Shown here: positions 9,229-17,091 of the stretch, piece after piece | How positions within the stretch are numbered: position 1 is the stretch's first letter | Layout of the letters: every line of letters begins with the position of its first letter | From: JAFGCL01 sp964492335 | Lineage (GTDB): Bacteria > Chloroflexota > Dehalococcoidia > UBA2247 > RBG-13-53-26 | DNA: 34,855 bases | NCBI GenBank assembly: GCA_964492335.1 | Contig: CAZBJX010000022.1 | Coordinates: 1 to 34,855 of the forward strand | Direction of reading: 5' to 3' | Notes under the pieces: generated by a model | What the model saw: only the letters and a program-made list of their open reading frames with translations | Database searches by the model: none | What the model was told of the DNA's origin: nothing | Made by a program: the position numbers and the translations under genes

Positions 9229-11337
9229 CTATCCTCCTCCAGACCGGGCGCCGGCGGGCTCCTTCCGGGGCGGGGCCGGCGGCGCGTCGTCCTTTCTGGC
9301 AGCATCGGTGAACTTGAACCGGTACTCGGTGCCCCTGCCCCTGTTGACCTGCACCTCGGCGCCAAGCTGCTGCGCCAGCATCTTCACCAGCCGCAGGCCC
9401 AGGGACGCGGACTTCTCCAGGTCAGTATCGGGCGGAAGGCCTGCCCCGTTGTCACCTACGATCATGGTGATGCGGCCATCGTCCTCCCCGAAGAGGGTAA
9501 CCCGGACCTCGCCGGGCCGGCCCCCGGGGAAAGCGTGCTTCAGGGAGTTGGAGACCAGCTCGTTGATTATGAGCCCGCAGGGGACGGCGGAGTCCAGACT
9601 GAGAAAGACGTTGTTCACGTCCAGCACCAGGCGAATGGACCTCTGGTCAACGCCGTAGGAGGCGAACAGGGCGCCGGTCAGATCGCGCACGTAGTCCCCG
9701 AAGTCGACCCCGCCCCTCCCGTTGTGAAGGTGGAGCCGGTCCTTGTAGAGCTTCTCGTGGATCAGCGATATGGACTTGATCCTGTTGGAGCTCTCCTCGA
9801 ACATGTGCACTACCCCGGGGTCGGCAAGCCGCGTCGACTGCAGGTAGAGCAGGCTGGCGATGACCTGCAGGTTGTTCTTCACCCGGTGGTGGATCTCCTT
9901 GATCAGGGTCTCCTTCTTCTCCGCCTCGGCGTGGCGCTGGGTGACATCGAATACCACGCACAGCAGCTCGCCTTCCTTCTCGCTGGCCATCATCCGGACC
10001 TCGTAGAAGAGGTCACGGCCGCCGGCCGGAAGCTGGAACTCGAATACCTGGGCCTCCCCCGTCCGCAGGGCCACATCCATGTGGTCCAGGCCCCTCTGGA
10101 TCACCTCGCGGGTCAGATCGCTGTACCGCCCGATGGGGTGGTAGAGGACCTTTCCCTGTATCTGGCGGTACGGCTCCAGGATGTTGCCTTCCCTGGCCGA
10201 CCGGCCTTCCAGCAGGGTACCGTCCATCCCGATGCGGTACATGAGGTCCGGGATGCCCTTTACCAGGGCCCTGTTCTGCGACTCGCTCTCGCGAAGCTCC
10301 TTCTGCGATTTCTCCAGGGAGGCCAGCATCGAGTTGATGGACATCTCCAGGGTGGTCATCTCATCGTTCCCGGTGACTTCGACCCGCTGGGAGAGGTCGC
10401 CGGTGGTGCGCACACGAACCACGCCGTTGCTCAGCCGCTGCACGCGCATCAGGTACGGCCTCTGCACCAGGCAACTGCCGGCCAGGCCGGTCACCACCAC
10501 GACCAGGCAGACGGCGCATCCCAGGTACAGCAGGGCCATCTGGCCCTGGTGATGGATGTCCCGGGGCAGGTCCACCTGGAGGACAACCGCCGGCTGACCG
10601 TAGATGTCATCCAGCACGCCGTATCCGGCAATGGTGCCCGAGTCCAGCGCCCGGACATATGCGGGGACGGCGTCCCCGGCGCCCTGCCGGCTGTCAAGGA
10701 CCCCGTCCGGCAACTGCGGATCGTTGCATTCCCGGATGGTGACCGGGAGACCGACGGCATCCGACAGCCTGGCCATCTCGGGCCCGTCCAGGTACCGCGC
10801 CAGGACCACGGTGCCATCCACGAGCATTCCGCCGGTCGCCACGCGGGCCGGGTACGAGGAGGCCAGGAGCGGGCCCCCGGCCTCCATGAAGATGGCGGTC
10901 ACGCCGGGCTGACCGCCCGCGGGCTGCATCAGGGGGCTGCCCGGCTCCATCTGGGCCACCAGGCCCCCGGGCAAGAGCAGGCTTCCCTGCCCGGCATCCC
11001 ATCCGGACCCGTACAGCGGCTGGCCGGGTGCGGTGAAGAGGATGAAGTTGAGGCCGAGGGCTTCCATGGCGGCGCCGTCGAAGCCCAGCCGGAGGTACGT
11101 CCCGTCACCGTCAATGCCGACGGCGCCGGCGGTCAGGTCCCCGCCCGGGGCGATGTTCACCGCCTGCAGGTCACTGTAGAGGGCGGTCACCGCACGGGAG
11201 ATGCTCTGCCGGGCCTCGCGCTCCTCCAGCCGGTCGAAGCGCTTCATGAGGATGGCCTGCGAGACGATGGCCCAGATGAGCAGGGCCACGACCATGGCCG
11301 CGACAGTGATGATCAAGGCCTGTCTGCGAAGGGACAT
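9229..11337 (-). CDS. Membrane sensor kinase (CHASE4-like, HAMP, PAS, HisKA_2)
   Basis: 702-aa membrane kinase. TM1 (about 8-28) and TM2 (267-291) flank an extracytoplasmic region of about 235 residues whose start resembles CHASE4 sensors. HAMP (292-345), PAS (352-470), then a HisKA_2-type dimerisation domain with EIHHRVKNNLQV (His483/His484; the first His in HHRVKNN is the usual acceptor), and the ATPase domain with ELVSNSLKHAF and a Gly-rich DNGAGLPP. HisKA_2 kinases often feed unusual outputs; here the adjacent receiver-PAS-HD-GYP protein is the obvious partner. ATG at 11337 has only a weak purine-rich stretch upstream. It is divergent from the mobA-like gene, separated by 184 nt. Confidence 0.92.
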   Translation of the reverse strand: MSLRRQALIITVAAMVVALLIWAIVSQAILMKRFDRLEEREARQSISRAVTALYSDLQAVNIAPGGDLTAGAVGIDGDGTYLRLGFDGAAMEALGLNFILFTAPGQPLYGSGWDAGQGSLLLPGGLVAQMEPGSPLMQPAGGQPGVTAIFMEAGGPLLASSYPARVATGGMLVDGTVVLARYLDGPEMARLSDAVGLPVTIRECNDPQLPDGVLDSRQGAGDAVPAYVRALDSGTIAGYGVLDDIYGQPAVVLQVDLPRDIHHQGQMALLYLGCAVCLVVVVTGLAGSCLVQRPYLMRVQRLSNGVVRVRTTGDLSQRVEVTGNDEMTTLEMSINSMLASLEKSQKELRESESQNRALVKGIPDLMYRIGMDGTLLEGRSAREGNILEPYRQIQGKVLYHPIGRYSDLTREVIQRGLDHMDVALRTGEAQVFEFQLPAGGRDLFYEVRMMASEKEGELLCVVFDVTQRHAEAEKKETLIKEIHHRVKNNLQVIASLLYLQSTRLADPGVVHMFEESSNRIKSISLIHEKLYKDRLHLHNGRGGVDFGDYVRDLTGALFASYGVDQRSIRLVLDVNNVFLSLDSAVPCGLIINELVSNSLKHAFPGGRPGEVRVTLFGEDDGRITMIVGDNGAGLPPDTDLEKSASLGLRLVKMLAQQLGAEVQVNRGRGTEYRFKFTDAARKDDAPPAPPRKEPAGARSGGG

Positions 11338-11473
11338 ACTCTCGGTTTCTCCGCGGGGGCTTCCCGGGACAGCAGCCAGTGTGCCGCATCCGCTTCACAC
11401 CCGTGTCTCAACCGGGCAGCGGGGCCTCTCACGATCCTTACCACTGCGCCCGGGGCCGGGCCCGGCCCCCCTC

Positions 11474-11503
11474 TTGGACGGGGGCTGGCCGGTTGACTAT
11501 CAT
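11474..11503 (+). promoter_or_regulatory. Possible promoter of mobA-like gene
   Basis: TTGGAC (11474-11479), 18-nt spacer, TATCAT (11498-11503). Predicted start is about 12 nt before the ATG at 11522. Moderate match only. Confidence 0.35.
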
Positions 11504-11521
11504 AGGAGCCGGGGACTGACT

Positions 11522-12145
11522 ATGACTTCGATTGTGCTGGCCGGAGGCGAGGGTTCCCGCCTGGGCAAGAACAAGCTGCTTGAGACCGTCGGGGGAAGGC
11601 CGCTCCTGGAGCGGGTCATCGACAGCCTGGTCCCCATAAGCAGCAGCATCCTGGTGGTCATCGGGCAGGGACAGCCCCGGCCCGCCATCGGGGCCAGGTG
11701 CGGCAAGGTGGCCTTCGTCACCGACATCTACCCCCGGAAGGGGGTCCTGGGGGGCATCTTCACCGGCCTGTCCGCCTCCGAGACCAGCCACGCCCTGGCG
11801 GTAGCCGCCGACATGCCCTTCCTCAACCCGGGCCTGCTCAGCTTCCTGATGGAGGCCGCCGCCGGGTTCGATGTGGTCATGCCCCGCGTCCGGGGGCTGA
11901 TCCATCCCCTCCATGCCGTGTACTCCAGGGCCTGCCTGCCCGCCATCCGTGAAGAGATCGAGCAGGGCCGGCGCCAGGTCCGGGGGATCCTGCCCCGGGT
12001 GAGGGTGAGGTACGTCGAAGAGCCCCGGATAGACCGACTGGACCCGGACCACCTCAGCTTCGTCAATATCAACACCCCGCAGGAGCTGGAGGAGGCCAGA
12101 CGAATCGCGCGCACCCTCATTGACAGCCGCGGCCCGGCGGACTAG
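11522..12145 (+). CDS. mobA: MobA-like molybdenum cofactor guanylyltransferase
   Basis: 207-aa nucleotidyltransferase of the MobA/GlmU-N fold. It begins with the nucleotide-binding signature LAGGEGSRLGKNK, has GGRPLLERV in place of the usual GKPLL segment, and the metal-binding AADMPFLNP. C-terminal FVNINTPQELE matches the NTP-E(D/E)L end of MobA proteins. MobA attaches GMP to molybdopterin to make the bis-MGD cofactor used by many oxidoreductases. ATG at 11522 is preceded by GGAGCCGGGGA. No other molybdopterin genes are nearby, and CobY- or MocA-like relatives share the fold, so the exact substrate is not proven. Confidence 0.82.
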   Translation: MTSIVLAGGEGSRLGKNKLLETVGGRPLLERVIDSLVPISSSILVVIGQGQPRPAIGARCGKVAFVTDIYPRKGVLGGIFTGLSASETSHALAVAADMPFLNPGLLSFLMEAAAGFDVVMPRVRGLIHPLHAVYSRACLPAIREEIEQGRRQVRGILPRVRVRYVEEPRIDRLDPDHLSFVNINTPQELEEARRIARTLIDSRGPAD

Positions 12146-12177
12146 ACTACGCCGTGTGCCCCATTCCGGCACGGGCC

Positions 12178-12200
12178 GCCCGGCGAAAGCGTTGCCGGGC
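12178..12200 (+). terminator. Hairpin after mobA-like gene
   Basis: GCCCGGC / GCCGGGC, 7-bp stem with a 9-nt loop, 33 nt after the stop. No T-run follows. Confidence 0.4.
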
Positions 12201-12276
12201 CGGCACTCCCCATCAGCCCCGGGGTAATCAGTGAGTTGTCCCGGCAACGAATCGAGAGGAACACACAGCCCAGGCG

Positions 12277-14037
12277 ATGACCATGCCGTCAGCCAACAAC
12301 GGACGGCAGCCCGTGGTAGCCTATTTCTGCATGGAGGTGGGCCTCGATCCGGCCATGCCCACCTACGCCGGCGGCCTGGGCATGCTGGCCGGGGACACCC
12401 TCTCCGCCGCCGCCGACCTGGGCATACCCATGATCGGAGTCACCCTGCTTCACCGGAAGGGGTACTTCGTCCAGCACCTGGACAGCCAGGGGCAGCAGAC
12501 GGAGACGCCCTCCTCATGGGAGCCGGAGAGGCTGCTCACGGCCATGGCCGAGAGGGTGTCGGTGACCATCGAAGGGCGGGCGGTGAGCATCAGGGCCTGG
12601 CTCTACAGCCTGATGGGGATCTCGGGGCACACCGTGCCCGTGTATTTCCTGGACACGGCGCTCCCGGAGAACTCCGCCTGGGACCAGGCCCTGACCGACA
12701 GCCTCTATGGAGGAGACTCCCGCTACCGGCTCGGTCAGGAGGTCGTCCTGGGACTGGGGGGCGCGGCCATGCTGGCCGCCATCGGCCACCGCAATGTCGG
12801 GGTCTATCACATGAACGAGGGCCACTCCGCTCTCCTGGCCCTGGCCCTGGCCAGGGAGATCTCCGGCGCCTCCGGCATCCGTGACCTCTCTCCGGAGACG
12901 GTGAATGCAGTCAGGCGGCGGTGCGTCTTCACCACCCACACGCCCGTGCCGGCGGGCCACGACCGCTTCCCCGAAGAGCTGGTGTCCCAGGTGCTCGGCG
13001 ACGAGCTGACCGCCGCGCTGCAGTCGGGCCGCTGTTTCCTGGACAGCGCCCTGAACATGACCTACGTGGCCTTCTCCTTCTCTCACTACGTCAACGGCGT
13101 GTCGATGCACCACGAGGAGATCGCGCACAGCCTGTTCCCCAGGTACCCCGTCAACTCCATCACCAACGGGGTGCATGCCGTCACCTGGACCTCGCAGCCC
13201 TTCAAGGACGTCTATGATCACCACATCCCGGAGTGGCGCTGGGACAACCTCTACCTGCGCTACGCGATCAGCATCGACCTGAAGCACATCCGACAGGCGC
13301 ACCGCCAGGCCAAGGAGGCGCTGGCCAGCGCGGTGAAGGAGCGCACGGGGGTGGCCCTGGACCCGGAGGTGCTGACCATCGGCTTCGCCCGGCGGGCCAC
13401 GGCCTACAAGAGGGCCGACCTGCTGTTCTCCGATCTGGACCGGCTGACCGGCATCGCCCGCCGCGCCGGCCCGATCCAGCTGGTCTACGGGGGCAAAGCG
13501 CACCCCGACGATGAGGGAGGGAAGCGGCTGATACGGAGCATTTTCGCGGCTGCCGCAACCCTCGGGGACAGAGTGAGGACCATCTACCTGGAGGAATACG
13601 ACATGGTGCTGGCCAAGCTGGTCTGCTCCGGCGTTGACCTCTGGCTCAACACCCCCCTGAAGCCGCATGAGGCCTCGGGGACCAGCGGCATGAAGGCCGC
13701 GCTCAACGGGGTGCCCAGCCTGAGCGTCCTGGACGGCTGGTGGATCGAGGGGAACGTGGAGGGGGTGACCGGCTGGGCGGTGGGCGATACCTGGGAAGCC
13801 GAGAGCGACCCGGCCCGGGAGATCTCATCCGTGTACGGCAAGCTGGAGCAGGTGATCATGCCCTTGTTCTACCGGAGGCCCGACGACTATGCCCGCGTCA
13901 TGCGATGGGCCATTGCCATCAACGGCTCGTACTACAATGCCCAGCGCATGCTCGGGCAGTACCTCACCAATGCCTACGTGCCAACCGGCGGCGCGCTCTC
14001 GTCCCCCGGGCATCCCCGCGAATACGACCACGGCTAG
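12277..14037 (+). CDS. glgP: Short-form alpha-glucan (glycogen) phosphorylase
   Basis: 586-aa GT35-family enzyme that releases glucose 1-phosphate from alpha-1,4-glucans using pyridoxal phosphate. N-terminal AYFCMEVGL and PTYAGGLGMLAGD, then VYHMNEGHSA, FTTHTPVPAGHD, SITNGVHAVTW, FARRATAYKRADL and the PLP region EASGTSGMKAALNG are family landmarks. It is shorter than the 800-residue E. coli type and matches the compact form seen in Thermotogae, archaea and many Chloroflexota, sometimes annotated alpha-glucan family phosphorylase. In the PLP motif GTSGMK replaces GTGNMK, normal for this subgroup. ATG at 12277 has no strong ribosome binding site; ATG at 12283 is an alternative. Its TAG stop overlaps the convergent gene's stop in one CTAG. 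Confidence 0.93.
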   Translation: MTMPSANNGRQPVVAYFCMEVGLDPAMPTYAGGLGMLAGDTLSAAADLGIPMIGVTLLHRKGYFVQHLDSQGQQTETPSSWEPERLLTAMAERVSVTIEGRAVSIRAWLYSLMGISGHTVPVYFLDTALPENSAWDQALTDSLYGGDSRYRLGQEVVLGLGGAAMLAAIGHRNVGVYHMNEGHSALLALALAREISGASGIRDLSPETVNAVRRRCVFTTHTPVPAGHDRFPEELVSQVLGDELTAALQSGRCFLDSALNMTYVAFSFSHYVNGVSMHHEEIAHSLFPRYPVNSITNGVHAVTWTSQPFKDVYDHHIPEWRWDNLYLRYAISIDLKHIRQAHRQAKEALASAVKERTGVALDPEVLTIGFARRATAYKRADLLFSDLDRLTGIARRAGPIQLVYGGKAHPDDEGGKRLIRSIFAAAATLGDRVRTIYLEEYDMVLAKLVCSGVDLWLNTPLKPHEASGTSGMKAALNGVPSLSVLDGWWIEGNVEGVTGWAVGDTWEAESDPAREISSVYGKLEQVIMPLFYRRPDDYARVMRWAIAINGSYYNAQRMLGQYLTNAYVPTGGALSSPGHPREYDHG

Positions 14038-14534
14038 CCCGGGGCGGCGCCGGGGCCCGGAAGCCCCGCCCTGATCTCCCCCAGGGCCTGCTTCATCCGC
14101 TGCCAGTGGGTGCCCCGCCAGTAGACCCGGCTGCATGACGGGCACTGCACGTAGCGGGCCTGGGTCCTGTACACATGGGGGGGGACGAGGTCCTTCACCT
14201 CTTCCCGGCTCCGGGGCGCCAGGGGCCGGTTGCACTCCAGGCACCGGGTGAACTCGGTGTCCCGCCAGTCCAGGTCGAGCTCCCGCATCACCTGCAGCAG
14301 CTGTTCCCTGGGGTCGTCGAACCGGGTGACTATCACCTTCAGGCCGCCGCTGGCCGCCGCGCGGCGCCTGGCGATCTGGGTGTCCCTGGTCACCACCACC
14401 CGCCCTTCACGCAGGGCCATGTCCACCAGCAGGCCATCGTCGATGTCCCTGAAGAACAGGGTGTCATAGCCCATCATCCGGAGCCACCGGGCCAGCTTGC
14501 CGGCATTGGCGTCCACGATGAAGCTGGTTTCCAT
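14034..14534 (-). CDS. Mut7-C RNase domain protein with zinc ribbon
   Basis: 166-aa protein of the Mut7-C family (PF01927), a PIN-like fold predicted to be an RNase. The N-terminal half has FIVDANAGKLARWLRMMGYDT, with Asp at the PIN active-site position, and later DIDD and VVTRDTQIA, matching the acidic residues of the fold. The C-terminal zinc ribbon has CLEC and CPSC about 30 residues apart. The start ATG (14534-14532) overlaps the TGA stop of the upstream hydrolase gene by one base (TGATG), so translation should be coupled. Substrate is unknown. Confidence 0.9.
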   Translation of the reverse strand: METSFIVDANAGKLARWLRMMGYDTLFFRDIDDGLLVDMALREGRVVVTRDTQIARRRAAASGGLKVIVTRFDDPREQLLQVMRELDLDWRDTEFTRCLECNRPLAPRSREEVKDLVPPHVYRTQARYVQCPSCSRVYWRGTHWQRMKQALGEIRAGLPGPGAAPG

Positions 14535-15307
14535 CAGCGCCCCCGGACGGTGACGGTCATCCCTTCCCGGCCCAGGACGATGGAGGCGCCCAGCTCACGG
14601 GCGATGCCGGCCACCTCCGCTTCCAGCTCCGGGCCCCGCGAAGCGTCGAGATGGACCAGCAGGACCTGCGGCAGGTAGCCCCTGGCCCGGCGAAAGTCCC
14701 TCAGCTCCGCCGCCAGCTGTGGCGGCGAGAGGTGCATTGAGCGGCGCGCACGGTCCTCCATGGCCCCCGGGAAGGTCATCTCGGTGACCAGCAGGTCGGG
14801 AGCGGCATGCTCCCAGCAATGCGCCAGCCCTCCCCCGGTATCGCCGGTGAAGAAGAGGCTGCCGCCGGCCGGCGACGTCACCAGGAAGCCGACGGACGGC
14901 ACGCTGTGCGGCACCGGCAGGGCCAGCACCGAATACCCCGGGAGGTCGAACCGCCGGTACTCCTCGATGCGGTTGAAGCGGAGCGAGGGCCGGCCCTCGG
15001 GCCACTCCAGGAAGTTGGGGTACAGCTGGCCGTCCAGCAGGTGGGAGGACAACACCTCGAAGAGCGCACCGGTGCCATAGACTTCCAGACAGCCGTGATA
15101 GGCCAGGTTGAGGCCTATCATGGGCAGGTCCTTCACGTGATCATAGTGCTGGTGCGTCAGCAGCAGCGACTCAAGCCGGCGCTGCTCCGGGAGGCCCAGG
15201 GTGCAGAGACTGCCGGCATCGATGGCCAGACGGCCGTCGATGAGGACCGCGGTCGGCTTCGCGTCGCCGACCTCCGTCTGGTGGGCCCCCAGTATGCGGA
15301 CCTCCAT
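14534..15307 (-). CDS. Metallo-beta-lactamase-fold hydrolase
   Basis: 257-aa MBL-fold metal-dependent hydrolase. Key features are the metal motif LLTHQHYDHVKDL (HxHxDH), VPHSVPSVGF, FFTGDTGGG, and a late HLDAS segment, which together give the usual set of two-metal ligands. General layout resembles RNase Z and class II cyclic-nucleotide phosphodiesterase relatives, but the substrate cannot be deduced. I prefer ATG at 15307 because it begins directly at the first beta strand (MEVRILGAHQTEVG); an in-frame start at 15343 would add 12 residues. Overlaps the Mut7-C gene by one base, suggesting a joint role, perhaps in RNA metabolism (inference). Confidence 0.87.
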   Translation of the reverse strand: MEVRILGAHQTEVGDAKPTAVLIDGRLAIDAGSLCTLGLPEQRRLESLLLTHQHYDHVKDLPMIGLNLAYHGCLEVYGTGALFEVLSSHLLDGQLYPNFLEWPEGRPSLRFNRIEEYRRFDLPGYSVLALPVPHSVPSVGFLVTSPAGGSLFFTGDTGGGLAHCWEHAAPDLLVTEMTFPGAMEDRARRSMHLSPPQLAAELRDFRRARGYLPQVLLVHLDASRGPELEAEVAGIARELGASIVLGREGMTVTVRGR

Positions 15308-15420
15308 CAGCCGTGTCCACCGGGCAGGCGCCCTCTCCGTCAACCGGGCGGCTGCCTCGAAGGCCCTTATACCACGAACGGCCCGGTGGCGGCAAACCTG
15401 CGGGCGGATTCCCGCTAGGC

Positions 15421-15444
15421 TGTCCGGACAAGCTGTGCTAGAAT
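15421..15444 (+). promoter_or_regulatory. Extended -10 and palindrome upstream of DUF1616 gene
   Basis: TGCTAGAAT (extended -10; TAGAAT at 15439-15444) lies about 27 nt before the start. Just upstream is a perfect 10-bp palindrome TGTCCGGACA (15421-15430), placed where a repressor or activator could act. No -35 match was found. Confidence 0.4.
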
Positions 15445-15471
15445 ACTTGCCGTGAAAGGGTTTGGCCAGGG

Positions 15472-16794
15472 ATGCGCCCGGTGACCGGCGTCAGGCTCAG
15501 GAACGAGCTGCTGCTCATCAACCTCTGCTCGGCAGTGCTGATCGTCATAATCTGGCTGGTGGACATATGGGCGCTCCGGCTGGTCCTGGGGCTACCGTTC
15601 CTCCTGTTCTTCCCCGGCTACACCCTCATCAGCGCCCTCTTCCCGGCCAGGAGCGACCTGGGGACCATCCAGAGGGTCACGCTCTCCATCGTCTTCTCCA
15701 TCATCGCCTCCGCCGCCGCCGGTTTCGCCATGAACTTCCTCTGGGAGCTCAGCCTCTACCCCGTTCTCGCCGGCGTCAGCGCCTTCACCGCGGTCATGTC
15801 CTGCCTGGCCTGGGTGCGGCGCCGCCGGGTCCCGCAGGATGAGCGGCTGGAGATCGTGCTTGCGTCGCCCTTCGGGCGGGGAGGGCGCTTCAGCGCGCTG
15901 GACAAGGTGGTGTCCCTGGTCCTGGTGCTGGCCTTTCTGGCCGCCATGGTGACCCTGGTGGCCGTCGTGGCCAACCCCGGGGAAGGCGAAAGGTACAGCG
16001 GCTTCTACATCCGCGGGGCGCAGAGCCGCCCCGCCGAGGTGACCGCCGGCCAGCCCACCGTCGTGACCCTGGGCATCACCAACCACGAGGCGGAGGCCAT
16101 GACCTACCGCATCGAAGTGAGAGCGGGAGACAGCCTGCTGAAGACCACCGATCCGGTCAGCCTGCCCGACGGGGGCACCTGGGAGAACGAGGTCGCCTTC
16201 GTGCCGGACCAGACATGCGCCGCGACCGAACTCGCCCAAGACCTGAACGTGGCCACGGACAACACCCCCGCCACCCCGGCCGGGAGCATCCAGGTGGTGT
16301 CGGTGCAGAACCTGGCTCCGGGCGACAGGATATGGGTGGGCCAGGAGTCGGCCGTGGTGAAGGCTATCTCCGGCAACACCGTGGACCTGGCCCAGGAGCT
16401 GAAGCAGCCTCACCTGGCGGGCACGGAGGTCATGGAGGTCCTCAGAATCGACTTCAGGCTGGTCAAGGTCCGGCAGATCGGCGGCCAGGCCGGGACATCC
16501 CTTTCCCTATGGGTGGGCAAGGAGCACCTGCAGGCAAACATACTGAACCTTGGCCAGAAGCAGGCGGCCTACCAGGTGACCCTCGACGTCAGGAACACCC
16601 ACCGGGAGGGCGCCGCCATCAACTCGCCCGTCCAGAACGTGCCCGCGGGCCAATCGTGGACCGCGCAGGCTGACTATGCCTTCTCCGAGAACAACGAGGT
16701 CCTCTTCTCCCTCTACAGGGACGGCAGCCTGGCCTACCAGAGGCTGGAGCCCGCGTGCTACCCCACCCTGTTCCTGTGGGTCCACGTGAGATAG
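15472..16794 (+). CDS. DUF1616 membrane protein with extra beta domain
   Basis: 440-aa protein of the DUF1616 type, function unknown. Four N-terminal membrane segments are visible (about 13-30, 34-55, 65-85 and 90-108, the second containing LPFLLFFPGYTL), and a further one near 146-166. The rest is extracytoplasmic beta-rich sequence; DUF1616 proteins usually carry a short domain starting near GFYIRG and ending in a Tyr/Leu-rich strand. Here the domain is interrupted at about 263-322 by a Gly/Val-rich segment (LAPGDRIWVGQE, ISGNTVDLAQEL, AGTEVMEV) resembling small beta modules seen in surface proteins. ATG at 15472 has only a weak GGG-rich leader. Probably a cell-envelope protein. Confidence 0.85.
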   Translation: MRPVTGVRLRNELLLINLCSAVLIVIIWLVDIWALRLVLGLPFLLFFPGYTLISALFPARSDLGTIQRVTLSIVFSIIASAAAGFAMNFLWELSLYPVLAGVSAFTAVMSCLAWVRRRRVPQDERLEIVLASPFGRGGRFSALDKVVSLVLVLAFLAAMVTLVAVVANPGEGERYSGFYIRGAQSRPAEVTAGQPTVVTLGITNHEAEAMTYRIEVRAGDSLLKTTDPVSLPDGGTWENEVAFVPDQTCAATELAQDLNVATDNTPATPAGSIQVVSVQNLAPGDRIWVGQESAVVKAISGNTVDLAQELKQPHLAGTEVMEVLRIDFRLVKVRQIGGQAGTSLSLWVGKEHLQANILNLGQKQAAYQVTLDVRNTHREGAAINSPVQNVPAGQSWTAQADYAFSENNEVLFSLYRDGSLAYQRLEPACYPTLFLWVHVR

Positions 16795-16847
16795 GGCCCT
16801 CCCCCTCTCCGCTTCCGGCAACCCTCGTTGCGGGCCGATTCCGCCTA

Positions 16848-16876
16848 TTGACTTGGGCCCCGGCATGGGCTAGCAT
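16848..16876 (+). promoter_or_regulatory. Promoter of the small peptide / SPASM locus
   Basis: TTGACT (16848-16853), 17-nt spacer, TAGCAT (16871-16876). Predicted transcription start is near 16883, directly before a 7-bp hairpin (16884-16900, ACGCAGG / CCTGCGT, 3-nt loop), which would protect the 5' end of the transcript. Confidence 0.6.
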
Positions 16877-16941
16877 GGACTTCACGCAGGGCACCTGCGT
16901 TCACTTCGCCTGCGATTCTTCACAGAAAGGGGGGACAGGCC

Positions 16942-17040
16942 ATGAGCACCGAGTCTCGCGAAGCAGAAGCGCGCTTCTTCCAGAGATTCAAAGAGGCAAT
17001 GGCCCGGAGCAAAGCCCTGGCCCGCAGCTGCCTCGCCTGA
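16942..17040 (+). CDS. 32-residue peptide, candidate RiPP precursor
   Basis: Short gene not similar to anything I know. The 32-aa product is highly charged and helix-prone (MSTESREAEARFF, then QRFKEAMARSKALARS) and ends in Ser-Cys-Leu-Ala, with one cysteine near the C-terminus. Translation is strongly supported: GGGGGG at 16929-16934 lies 7 nt before the ATG, and a good promoter with a 5' hairpin is upstream. It lies 51 nt before a radical SAM/SPASM gene, with a hairpin between, the usual order for precursor then modifying enzyme. Alternatively it is a regulatory leader peptide. It has no Gly-rich core or double-Gly cleavage site. Confidence 0.5.
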   Translation: MSTESREAEARFFQRFKEAMARSKALARSCLA

Positions 17041-17060
17041 AAGTCCTGAAAGGGGAAGTA

Positions 17061-17079
17061 GATTGCCAGTTGGGCAATC
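17061..17079 (+). promoter_or_regulatory. Intergenic hairpin between peptide and SPASM genes
   Basis: GATTGCC / GGCAATC, perfect 7-bp stem, 5-nt loop, 20 nt after the peptide stop and 12 nt before the radical SAM start. No T-run follows, so it is better read as an attenuator or RNA-processing barrier that keeps the upstream message more abundant. Confidence 0.5.
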
Positions 17080-17091
17080 CAGATTCAGCTG

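Noticed and set aside
9208..11496. 762-codon frame opposite the membrane kinase
   Set aside because: Antisense shadow; the kinase domains are unmistakable.
16261..16440. Intein/Hint-type element in the DUF1616 protein
   Set aside because: No intein blocks, no splice-junction Cys/Ser/His-Asn; looks like a beta module.
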